64,000 nucleotides of DNA from Orobanche coerulescens (Eukaryota > Streptophyta > Magnoliopsida > Lamiales > Orobanchaceae): contig CM065804.1 of assembly GCA_033398695.1 (NCBI GenBank), positions 117,545,501 through 117,609,500 on the forward strand, in the 5' to 3' direction. A model generated the notes under the pieces. It did not search any database. It was not told where the DNA came from and was given only the letters and a program-made list of their open reading frames with translations. Positions within the stretch are counted from its first letter, which is position 1. Each line of letters opens with the position of its first letter. A program made the translations under genes and the position numbers. Of this stretch, positions 10,418-21,074 are shown one piece after another.

Positions 10418-12519
10418 TGTAACACCCCATTCGCAAATGGGGCATTACACGCCGTAGAACCCTCGTGAGGTCTACCGAGCTAACACATGACACATAACCC
10501 ACAATGTAATTCCACACAATGCACTCAAAAGTAAATAAGGCCGTGGCCTCGCCAAAACAATTTTAACGGAGTACATGAACATAAAAATAAATACCAATCC
10601 GTTGCCCACGCAGGCACTTAAACCAAGTTTAAAAGTAGGCGGTTTAATTCCGATTGCTACAAATGCAATGACAAAACATAAAATTACAGGACTCGAGCCA
10701 CATCATCAAGCCGACCCATCCTTTACGTGCGTGTCCGTGCCTGCTCCTCGGCTCTCCGGTACAGAAATGCATAAGACGCATTTCCCCATTTAAGGGGTTA
10801 GCATTCGAATAGCTAGTGCAAGTACACAATTACACAACATTATATACAAAATACGGTTTTACACAATCGTCCCAAACGTAAGTCATTTGCCACATATATA
10901 TTCCTAATACTACATTGGCAATCACATCAATTTCCAATCATCACGATATCACAAAATCACAATGGTATCCGTGGCGTACCCCTTAGTATCGACCCCGGAC
11001 ATCCCGTCGAACACTCGGGTGGGATACCACTTCACGGCCGTACCCCTTAGTATCGACCCCGGACATCCCGTCGGACACTCCGGTGGAAGTTCAACCACAC
11101 ACGCACCCAAGTCCACTTCGCGGCCGTACCCCTTAGTATCGACCCCGGACATCCCGTCGGACACTCCGGTGGAAGGAACACAACTCACGCACTCAAAAAT
11201 CACCATTCATCATTCATTTGAAAATCACAATATACATAACGAAATGTAATACATGTACTTGCCTTGAAAGAAAGCGAAAGCGAAGGAAGCAGCGAAGGAA
11301 TAGGTTTCGGTCCGAACAATCTTCCCAAATCCGTTCCTAACACAATAACGGTATACACAAGTCTCAATAATGCGGAAAGGTAAGAATTAATCCTAATTCT
11401 ACCCCTTGGAACGATTTGTCGGAAAGTACGAAGTCCACGATGGCTATAATTTAACAATGAAGAAATTACTAGGTTAAATCCATTAAACTATACTGGAAAC
11501 AAGGGATTTACGACTACAAAATCGTAATCTAACAAGCCGTCGAAGCCAAAACGGATTAAAAGGAAGAATTATGCCAAAAATCCCGAAATCCCCAAAAACT
11601 AGGGTTCATCGATGTATACCTCGATTCGGACGGATGGAGGATGATTATGATGATGATAAACCTTGCTTGGGACGCAAAATCGATCTTTAGAAGGTTCTAC
11701 GGATTGCAGGATGAATCGCTTGAAATCGCCCAAAGGAAACTCACGTCGAGAAAGAAAGAAAAGGAGTGAAATAAGTCGACCGGAAATAAATCGGGAATTA
11801 AAAGACACGGCGGCGAGTTACGTGCGTTAACGCCTATTGTTAACGTCGTTATGAAGGTTACGTACGTAACCCCTCTCAGGTTAACGTACGTAACGAACAA
11901 TCTGGACACTTTCTGCGTAACCATAACGTACGTTACCAATGGGGTATAACGTACGTTATGATACCTATATAACGTACGTAAAGGAGCATGCATAACGTAC
12001 GTTATGCATGCAGCAGTTCAGCACTGCTAAACACTTAGCTCAGCACAGACGAAACGCAACACAAGGATAGAATCAAAAGTATAAACATGGGGTATCCAAA
12101 ACAACGAAGCTGAGTTTTGAAAGAAAATATAATCCCGATCACTAGAGAGTCTCAAATGAAGCAAATGAAGCGAAATTCCCCAAACTTATGAAAATTACAA
12201 AAACGGTCCAAATGCCCGAAAAATCGCGATACAACGTCGGATTAACAAACCGAAAGTTCCAACACGACCAACTAAACCATACAAACTTATACGAATCGAG
12301 AAATAACGAAAACGAACAAGTTTTACGAGAATCGAACGCACATGCGGCAAGGTATAATTCAAAATGAAATTATGCAAAAGCATCCTCGAAACTCGACGAG
12401 ACGGAAAAACTCCTAGAACAAAATAGATTCAGAATTCCAAAACAGTGCTAAGCGAGTTGTCCGGAACGAACATACATCAAAAATAGAAATTACCGAAAAT
12501 AGAAAACGCGGATATTACA
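10418..12519 (-). repeat. Gyp-C 5' LTR
   Basis: A 2102 bp direct repeat of 3481-5598. The CGTACG array (about 11820-12015) is better preserved than in the 3' LTR and the 26 bp palindrome is at 11986-12011. Several CAG sites of the sister LTR read CGG or CGA here, for example ACCGAGC for ACCAGGC near 10475. Confidence 0.95.
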
Positions 12520-12524
12520 TTTAT

Positions 12525-13902
12525 AACCCCAATGAGTTATTATTCTTCATATTCTAGTCTTTCTAGGATTTAATGTCTATTGTTATTTCATGACTAGAGA
12601 CTAAGTTTGGGGGTTCCTCGTGATGTTGGGCAGACGATTGCACTCAGACATGTGATGGCTTTCAAGAAGACATTTGGAATAAGTTTCACTTTTCCTTATC
12701 TCTTTTACTTTCACATGAGTATGATGGTTGATGATTTTATGTGTAGTGGAATTGATTTACTTGGGTATAAATTGCGATTGTTTTATTGTCCTTGCATGTT
12801 GTTGATGGTTTTGTCCAAAACGTGAATTTTTCGTGAATTTTTCATGCTTACGTGTGTAAAACTGATGTTACGATACTGATGTCTCTTGGAAGAAACGGTT
12901 GACTCTTGGTCGAGTTGTAGTCAGCGATATCTGTTTCTGTTGAGTATTCATTTAGGTCCGAAATTTTATCGTTTTTGTAGAAATTTTAGCAGATAAGAAA
13001 GGAGATGTACGTGTTTTCAAATCACCGTTTATACGTTTGGTTAAACTTTTCGCGTAGCTAATCGTCCAGTAACATAAGTCTTGTGGGCAATTAAATTGAG
13101 TTTAGAGTCGGACAGTTTTTCCCAAGAAAAAATCGAGATATTAATTGTTCTATGATGGGAAGTTTAGTAACCGGGGGTATTCACGTGACCCGTTTTTTAC
13201 TCTCGCGTAAAACGACAACCCTGAATAGATTAATAATTTAGAAATATCGTATTACCGATGATGGGAAGCCTAGTAACCAGGGGTATTCACGTGACCCGTT
13301 GTTTACTCTCGCGTAAAACAGCAACCTTGACATGCGGAAATAGCTATTCGAGTTGTTTCTCCGCTGTGGAGGGGAACTTAGTAACTAGAAGCATCCATGT
13401 GCCCCATGAGTGTCTTTTACATCAAACGGTTCCCCAATGCATGAGAATGGAATTCCACCCTAGGATTATCCCGATGAAACATCCCGAGATCCGAACCTAG
13501 TGGTTAACTCGAATCATATTATTGATCATACATAAGGGAATGCTGTCCTAGGAGTAATTTTCATAATGAAACTCTTGAATTTTGCCTCTAGACTGTGGGA
13601 CTGGGCGAATCGGCTTGTTTAATCTAACCCTTCATATTGACGGTCGGTTAAATTCACGCTTGTTAATCTTTGAGCTTATTTTTCTTCATTAACGATTGAT
13701 TAGGACTGAAATTGGTTACTTAGTGGAATCAGTGTCCTGGATGTGACTCGCTATTACGATATTTGTACTAGTCTTTGAGATTTTCAGGGTAGTATTGATT
13801 AAGTTGAGCACTATGGACTTGCATGATTATTCACGACCCATTTTGTTTAAGATTGGTAATTTTTTGCTTGAGGACAAGCAAAGGCTCAAGTTTGGGGGTA
13901 TT
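12525..13902 (+). other. LARD-B 3' internal region, non-coding, with triple repeat and PPT
   Basis: No coding signal beyond short chance frames. Three imperfect direct repeats of about 107 bp start at 13154, 13260 and 13368 (core 'ggaa..ttagtaacc..gg..tattcacgtgaccc'). The region ends with TTGCTTGAGGACAAGCAA (13864-13881, a 7 bp stem with AGGA loop) and the purine/T tract AGTTTGGGGGTATT that abuts the LTR at 13903. That ending is typical of plant Athila/LARD elements. Confidence 0.85.
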
Positions 13903-15176
13903 TGTTAGGCATATTTTTATGCGCTTTTATATTATTATTTTATATCCATCTTGAGCCTAATTCAGCATAAATGAGCTTTTAATGCACTATTCTTATATGT
14001 TTTGCAGGAAATCGGAGTCCGGAAGCCGAAACGATGAAAAACGGGCGAAAACAGCAGTTTTTCGTCATGAGCCGCGGCACAAACCATGTGAGCCGCGGCA
14101 CAGGAAGATGGCTCAAAGCACCCAGTAAATCAGACTCGAGCCGCGGCACGCATAAGCTAAGCCGCGGCACGTGAAGGAAAAACATACTGTGTTTTAATCT
14201 ATGCCCCGTGAGCCGCGGCACAGCTTAAGTGAGCCGCGGCACACGAGGCGGTTTTGGTGTACTCCGCGCGGGTTTGGGCCGTTTTGGAGCCTATTCTCGA
14301 CCTAATCACACGGATGCGTTTTGGAGGCTGAGGACGACTATAAATAAGCATCATATAGCTGAAGAAGAGTTGGATCGGATCAGGAGGAAGATCGATAGCT
14401 AGGGCGAAGAACACAAGGAGGAGATTTGTGGGCGACGACAAAACCACGGATTCCCTACGGTTTTTCTTAGTTTTTCTGCATCGTATTTTCTAGATCTATT
14501 TGAGTAGGATTTTGATTGTAGCCAATTTCATGACGGTTTGATTATTTATTATTATTTCAATTTACTCGTTATTCTATTGAATTGTATTCTTCTTACTATT
14601 CTTAATGCTTTTTAATTGTCTGGCCAACAGTTAATTTGTTTTGAATGTCTTTATGGATTCGGGAGATGAAATTTAGGCATAGATCTTGTGAGACGAATCA
14701 TAATTTTCGTGAGATAGGGATATACTTATGGAATTGTGAAGCCTATTTATTGTGGGAATTCTTGAACTGTTTTAGCTATTAATTATCTAATTCGAATAGG
14801 GATATATCGAGTTAATAATTCGTAGTATTTTCTATCGACCTTGGGAAAGGCTTTAGAATAATTTAGGAATTTCTAGCTTACAATCAATTGAATAAAAGTG
14901 AATTTAATTGAATAAATATCATTCCTGATTGTCTGAGGTGTAAATCATAATCCTACGCCCTTATTAGTATTATTATTATTATTAGTACTATTATTTACTT
15001 TCGGCAATTAGTATAGGTATAAATTCCATATAATTGTTCTTCAAATAAAATTGTGAGTCGACTATATTTTGGTACATAGTGAAATCAGTCCTCGTGGGAA
15101 CGATACTTTACTTATCACTTTATTACTTGTTGACACCGTGCACTTGCGGCATATTGTGAGGGATTTTCCCACAACA
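13903..15176 (+). repeat. LARD-B 3' LTR
   Basis: Direct repeat of 1165-2453 (1274 bp). GCCGCGGC boxes at 14069, 14090, 14138, 14159, 14210 and 14231; TATA box CTATAAATA at 14338-14346. The small minus-strand frames in it are mirrored in the other LTR and are not genes. Confidence 0.95.
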
Positions 15177-15327
15177 ACTCAACAAAACGACACCAAAACG
15201 AACTCGGATGTCAAAAAGTGTAGAATTAAATATTCTCAGAACGATGAAACGGTCACAAGCGAGTCGTCAAAACAGACTCTCGCCGAAAAATGAAAATTAC
15301 CGAAAATCGAAAATTGTGGATATTACA
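15177..15327 (-). repeat. Gyp-A left (3') LTR, remainder
   Basis: Continues the sequence interrupted at 1164 and matches 20932-21074; it ends GTGGATATTACA at 15327. Together with 1-1164 it forms the visible part of the left LTR; the rest lies outside the window. Confidence 0.9.
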
Positions 15328-15363
15328 TTCTACCCTCCTTAAAAGAAGTTTCGTCCCGAAACT
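15328..15363 (-). promoter_or_regulatory. Gyp-A polypurine tract and pre-PPT hairpin
   Basis: On the minus strand AGTTTCGGGACGAAACT (15347-15363, a 7 bp stem with GGA loop) is followed by TCTTTTAAGGAGGGTAGAA and the LTR start TGTAATATCC. Confidence 0.8.
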
Positions 15364-18083
15364 TAAAATAAGTAGGGAGGAGCAACATCCCGCCAGAAAA
15401 CACTCGACGAGATACACAAGAACCGAAACTCGCGCCAACGACGGAACGCCACAAGCAACGTAAAGAGATATACGGCGTGAAAACACGCCCCACGATGACC
15501 AACACAATGCCACCGGTAGAAACATAATAAAATCGACAAGTGACAAGCGTCATCAAACTGACAATACAATTGAGTCGATTATCCGAACAATCACAAAACA
15601 CAACGAACGAAAATCAATACGATTGACCAACCCAACGGTTCATCAATCAAAACGCGAGTCAAACGCTGAACACATACGGAATTCCACCGCCCAAGGGTTG
15701 GAGGATCGAAACAAGACTAATTTCCCGAACTGAAGGGAATTACGAAGGAGCCTGAACGTTCACCAATCACGGAACGAGATCAACAAAAACCAAACAATCA
15801 AACGATCGAACCACAACGATCGAGACAACAAAAATCGAACAATCATATTCGAATCACGAAGAACAATAAAGTTCAAACAACAACTCCCAAGATGATCTGG
15901 TGAGAACAACAAGACATGCATTCCCATAAGATCCACAGGAAAGGGAATAGCGATTGAAAAGTCACAACGACAAATGAGTTATTCCGAAACAATACCACCC
16001 TCGTTCGATCATTAAAAGCAAGGGATAGGGAAAGTTCAGAAAATGTCAACGAACATAAACGAGTCGACAGAGTCGAAAATACAGAAATTCAAAATCCGAT
16101 CCATGTCAAATAGAAGAGTTAAGAGAACCAAATGATGTCACTTCCGAACAAGGTTCACAAGAATCGAACTGAACTCGAAAAAGTCATAGCGATAACTAGA
16201 TCGACCCACAACAAGATCACAGCTCGTTCGGACGATGAAACCGAAATACAGAACAAGTTCATAAAGTTTCAGCGAACATGAGCGAATCGATAGATTGGAG
16301 AAAGAGAAAATACAAAAGTAAAAAATAATACGGGTATTATATTCGACCTCTTCTAAAAGAAGTGTCGTCCCCGAAACTCACAACAACAAAATCAAGGAGA
16401 CGACACAACAAGCAACCGACAGAAACATCCTTCGAAGGCCTCTCAAAGCCGATTCTGATAACTGTGCTGAAGTGCGAACTCCGAAAGTCTCGGTAGCCAA
16501 TTCGCAAAACTGAATTCGGTGTCCCTCGAGTCCACACTCGAAATGTGTTACCTATGAGAAGGACAATTTACACGTGCATGCCCCGGCACATCACGGTTGA
16601 AACGCCTTGGCTCGGCATACCAAAAATACAAATGCTAGATACAACGGGGCATAACGTTGCAAACCAACATAGCGGAGATGCCAACTCAGTACAACAAAGA
16701 ATCATAACACATATCATATACAACGATTACCATCGTAAAGTAATACACACACAAACACTACAGCAACGACGGTATCGTTCGGCGACCTCAACGGTCCGAA
16801 CAATAACCAACACATAATTACAAACATCATGAAACAACCACACATGTACACAAACGTACAAACCCAAGCTTTAACAGCTCACACAGGTGAGATAACACGC
16901 AAGCCACCATGAAATGACAACATTAAAGATCGTCATCACACCTCCCGCAAAGGGCTAACAAAACATACGCGTGGCGAACGACTCAACGTTCACACCACCA
17001 ATTCAATCACAATTCGGAGGGCTAACACCGTAACAACAATACAAACATCATACACACTTTCTCCGACCAAAAGCAGGAAATGATGGGTTTTAAAAAAAAT
17101 GAAAACCACCTTTTGAAAACAGTTTAGAAACACCAGTTGATCTTGAGTATCATTTTACAAAAAGTTGAACAAACATCATTTTCGAGACTTTGAAAATCAT
17201 ATTGCGTTTGAACAAAAATGAGGACACCTTTCTTTTAGTGAAAAAGTTTCAGAATATCCGACCCTCGGGTCTAAGTAAAAGTGTTTCTAAAACATTGAAA
17301 ATATTTCAAAACATTTTGATCCTCGAGGTAGAAGAATTTTGAAACATATTGTGGCACCTTGGATTTACCACGAGAAAATAATTCATTTTAAACGTACGTC
17401 TCGAAATTTATTTTCTAAGATACTCAAGGTTTTCGAAAATAATTCAATTGGCTAGAATGCCCAAAAAAAATTTTAGGTAATTACACAGAACATTATAGCG
17501 CCGTGGGTCCCACGCCGGAACCCACCAGGCTAAAAACCATTTACAAAGACGCCAAGAAGGTCGATGACAGTAATATTTCGAAAACTCACAAAATCCATTT
17601 ACAAAATACTAAATACCGTCATAAGGATTTCGCCAAAAAGATCAAGGCCATAATGCCAAAAACTCAGTTAAGAGAATCGATTTTTGAAATGAAACTCAAT
17701 CGGTAAAATACCGAAAGCCATTACAAACGAACTCACGCAGCGGATAAAAGAAATAAAGTCAAACATGCACAATCCAACAACACTACTCCTCATATGAACG
17801 AAATATGAGGGTCAAAATAACCGCATATCAATAAATCAAAATCCATAAGAGGTTTCCATCACTCAACAAATAATCATAAAAATAGCTCGTGTCACACGAG
17901 GTACAACACAAAGAAGGGAGACTTATAGCCACAGGTCGCACGAAGATGATGATCGCCCCACGATACTAATCACGACCAACAAACTCAGACGACGCGTCGC
18001 AACACGACTCAGTCAGACAAAATCCGACGAGACAAAACTCAACAGACACCACTGACCCGGCAGCCTAGGTTTCCAAAACCTAA
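15364..18083 (-). mobile_element. Gyp-A internal region, non-coding
   Basis: About 2.7 kb between primer site and polypurine tract with no gag or pol motif in any frame. Its part from roughly 16100 to 16640 is homologous (reverse strand) to 45650-46230 inside Gyp-F, including a short peptide frame starting MWTR (16537 downward) and an old PPT/LTR-start junction at 16331-16365. A U5-like piece ('gcctggtgggttcc...ggcgct', minus strand) sits near 17490-17530. Around 15780-15850 are a few 'ttgttcgat' units that are expanded to a minisatellite in Gyp-F. Gyp-A therefore looks like a non-autonomous element assembled from gypsy ends. Confidence 0.8.
16331..16365 (-). other. Fossil PPT/LTR-start junction inside Gyp-A
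   Basis: The minus strand reads ACTTCTTTTAGAAGAGGTCGAA then TATAATACCCG, where a gypsy LTR would start TGTAATACCCG. A near-identical junction is at 45965-46008 in Gyp-F. It is not a boundary of Gyp-A itself. Confidence 0.65.
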
Positions 18084-18095
18084 GCTCCGATACCA
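18084..18095 (-). promoter_or_regulatory. Gyp-A primer binding site (initiator tRNA-Met)
   Basis: Minus strand TGGTATCGGAGC, four bases from the LTR end at 18100. Confidence 0.9.
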
Positions 18096-18437
18096 TTTAT
18101 GTAACACCCCCAATCCACTCAGGGATATTGCACGCCGTAGACCCTCTCCTCGAGGATCTACCAGGCTGATAACTAAAATCAAACATCTAAACATCGCCTT
18201 TAAGGCTAAAATGACTCAGTACACCGATTTGGTCTTTCAATGATCACATACAACTCAATTCCAAACACATACCCACGCAGGGGTCAAAATACAATAAACC
18301 CCCGTACAACGGGGAAAAGATACTGCAGTGGAAAAGAAAATACAACTAGACCAATACGACATCAACGGATCCTCGTATGATTAGTATGGTTCATCTTTCA
18401 TCATTCTTCGTGCCGACCCTGTGCTATGCTCCAAAAC

Positions 18438-19466
18438 CTGAATGCAAAAATAGACATCCACCCCCCGAATACTCGGGGGTCATCAAAACTCCACTGTTTT
18501 GCTACTGCAAGTACAAGTGCAAAAATACGAGCCATACACTTCACATTCTACGAATAACAATAACCAAGAATCCTCAAAGTTCCAAACGTAACGAAAAGTA
18601 CTTCCCGAGGCATGAGTTTGGTAAAACATTCCAAAACCAAGAGATCACAAATCAAGGGAAACAATTTATAAAACAGTTTAAAATGCCATCGAGAGTTTTA
18701 ATAGAAAACAATTTTGGATTTCCGAATCCTTCTCTTTCCAAAAATCAACAGGGGTCACAGCCCAAAGGTTTTGTTTTCGCAAATAGAAAACCGACAACAA
18801 TTCACAGAGCTAGAGCCCAACATCACGTGTCCTCGACGGACATAAAAATCAACAAAAGATAATCGCGCACGCGCATCGCCTAGGACAGGGACGAAGCCAC
18901 AAATCCCACTCGAGGCCTCGAAGGACCCTCCCGAGCTGGCTAGCGAAACAAATCACACACATCTCACGGTTGGATCAATCACTTGTTGCATCCTGGCCAC
19001 ATGATCACATGCCATGTGCCACCGTAGATTATCTCAGGCTCTCACGATTGGATTAATCACTTGTTGCATCCTGACCACATGATCACGTGCCATGTGTCAC
19101 CGTAGACCTTCAACCATATCCACACATTCACACAAATAACATATCACATCAAGGATATTCAAACAATTCGCCCAGAGGCATCAAACACTTAGCAAAACAC
19201 CACGTCAATCCACAACACACCGAAATGAAATAATATACGTCCACACGCAATACCAAGTGCAACATCAACACCAAACATATCCATAGAATTCACATAGTTA
19301 TTCACAAACCACACCATTCACAAAACACGCGCGTTTTGAAAGCAAGCCTTTAACAAGGTTAAACCGAATCTTTTGAAAGTTCAATTCAAACGACCAAACA
19401 ACCACATTTAGACGATCACTAATTATCATGTCCATAAAACAAGAATAGTATGGGCAAGGTACTTGC
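18438..19466 (-). other. Predicted GC-AG intron in the Gyp-A LTR
   Basis: Donor AG|GCAAGT and acceptor TTGCATTCAG|G on the minus strand. It is longer (1029 nt) than in the other families and lacks a clear GCTAAC, so it is the weakest case of the module. Confidence 0.35.
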
Positions 19467-20180
19467 CTCGAATAAGAACAACGCAGAGAATCGACTGAAA
19501 TAGGTTGACACGAACCGACTACGAACCCGCCGACTCCACCGATCGCCAACTCACGGTCATAAACTACGAAGGACAATAACAAAAATGAAATGAATTCCAT
19601 AACACGACTCAAAGCCATTGAATTCAAAGAACGAACGACGAATGTTCAAGTGTTTTCCCCAAAACGGCCAAGAACACGATTCGTCCCGACAAAACACGAA
19701 AATGGAATTCCAAGTTGAAATATGGATATACAATCCATAGAATATGTTTAACAACATCATTTAACCACAATCGATCCATCAAAAACGGATGGAAAACGAG
19801 ATCGAGAATAAATCCCCCAAAAAGTCGATTCGAAGGAAATCAAGAAATATACTTCGATTCGACGAAGAACAATGGATTAAATGATGTTAAACATAAGAAT
19901 ACTACCAAGATTAATCATACCCATCCTGAATTAATCAACAACACGGAACGAATCAGACAAAAATGCAAAAATCCCCAAATTCACGAAATTAGGGTTCTAA
20001 GAAAGATTACCTTGATTCGTTGGATCAAAGGATGATAACGGATGATTGATTGATGTTATGAACTCAAGAACTTCGTGGATTTGTTGTTAAACAACATGGC
20101 TTCGTCACCTCCGAAGCTCCAGCCGCGGATCGAAAAGAAAGGAAATGAAAAATGAGTGAGAATGAGGTTGCTCTGCCACA

Positions 20181-20510
20181 TTTATACTGGGCCGGACTAG
20201 CGCGCGCTAGGCTGCCGAGCTAGCGTGCGCTATCGGCCCAGGCCGCAATCCAGTGACCTTCTGGACTAGACTGCTCGTCCAGGTAGCCTGCGCAGCCTTC
20301 CGGCCATAGCGTGTGCTACCTACCGGCCGTAGCGTACGCAGCGTCCGACAGTAGCGTGCGCTACCTGCCGAGCCTAACCGATTCCAGAACCCCAGGACTC
20401 CACTGTCCAGACCCGATAGCGTGCGCTGGGCCAACCGATAGCGTGCGCTACACCTGCCGGTTAGCGCGCGCAGCCTTCCGGACGTAGCGTATGCTACGCC
20501 GGTTCCTGCC
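20181..20510 (-). promoter_or_regulatory. Gyp-A promoter: TATA box and GCGTGCGC box array
   Basis: On the minus strand about ten boxes of the form TAGCGTGCGCTA (some AGCGCGCGCTAG) lie directly upstream of AGTATAAATG. The left copy of this block (about 440-740) is scrambled by small indels and its TATA reads TTTATC. Confidence 0.6.
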
Positions 20511-21074
20511 GCGTCAGACCGGCCAGTGCCCGCAACCGTCCGGCCAGGACCCGCCACCGTCCGGCCAGCTGCTCAGCCGACATGGCCCCACGACTCGATT
20601 CTCGAAAACGTACAGAACGAACACAACGAAAAGCTCGCGGACAACATCAACGACCCGAAATGAAAACATAATGCAATAATTAATCATACGCGACCAAGAA
20701 AAGGGTCGAGATAACAAATACAGATACGGATACCCATAACTTTGGGTAAATTACAAAATAGCCCAAAATGCCCGAAAATCACGATACGTGATCGAATAAC
20801 CAAACCGAAGTTCACAACACGTATAACAAAGTTAAATGAACTTACGGGAAACTCAAAACAGCAGTTTCGACCGAGATTCGCAAGAATCGAACTCAAGTGC
20901 GGAAAAGTCGCTAAAAATACGGAACTCAACAAAACGACACCGAAACGAACTCGGATGTCAAAAAGTCTAGAATTAAATATTCTCAGAACGATGAAACGGT
21001 CACAAGCGAGTCGTCAAAACGGACTCTCGCCGAAAAAAGAAAATTATCGAAAATCGAAAATTGCGGATATTACA

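Larger units (their letters stand above)
3481..12519 (-). mobile_element. Gyp-C: full-length Ty3/gypsy chromovirus (Tekay/Del type), nested in LARD-B
   Basis: LTRs at 3481-5598 and 10418-12519 start TGTAAC and end TTACA in plus-strand reading. A perfect 5 bp target duplication TTTAT flanks it (3476-3480 and 12520-12524). On the minus strand the order is 5' LTR, iMet primer site (10402-10413), gag, protease, RT, RNase H, integrase, chromodomain, polypurine tract, 3' LTR. The coding part is broken by many small indels, several at CAG/CTG/CCGG positions. Confidence 0.96.
1165..15176 (+). mobile_element. LARD-B: Athila-like non-autonomous LTR retrotransposon carrying nested Gyp-C
   Basis: Two direct LTRs (1165-2453 and 13903-15176) begin TGTTAG and end in CA. 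The target is known, because the undisturbed site is present in the sister Gyp-A LTR near 20930: the bases ACTC (or AACTC) flank both ends, giving a 4-5 bp target duplication. The internal region, once Gyp-C is removed, is only about 2.4 kb (2454-3480 plus 12525-13902). It contains a tRNA-Asp type primer site, one 245-codon open frame, a triple repeat and a T/G-rich polypurine end. No gag, protease, RT or integrase is visible, so it would have to move using proteins supplied by another element. Confidence 0.93.
18100..21074 (-). repeat. Gyp-A right (5') LTR
   Basis: A 2975 bp LTR, TGTAAC...TTACA in plus reading. Minus-strand layout: U3 with about ten GCGTGCGC-type boxes (20195-20510), TATAAA at 20181-20186, CAAG|GTAATC donor-like site (20010/20011), telo-box at 19989-19997, AG|GCAAGT donor (19466), two tandem 78 bp repeats (18963 and 19041), a CCCCCGAGTATTCGGGGG hairpin and GCATTCAG|G acceptor (18438). 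It is inserted in the Cop1 leader: the sequence resuming at 21075 corresponds to 27852 onward in Cop2. Confidence 0.94.

Noticed and set aside
12525..13902. Host gene fragment captured in LARD-B
   Set aside because: No open frame, splice pattern or recognisable domain; the internal repeats and PPT explain the region as element sequence.
16337..16537. 66-codon frame (MWTR...) in Gyp-A as a real gene
   Set aside because: A related 45-codon frame exists in Gyp-F, but it ends differently and its similarity is no higher than that of the surrounding non-coding sequence.
19736..21074. Similarity between 1-1164 and 19736-20935 as a segmental duplication
   Set aside because: The two copies are the LTR pair of one element, with PPT and primer site in the expected places between them.
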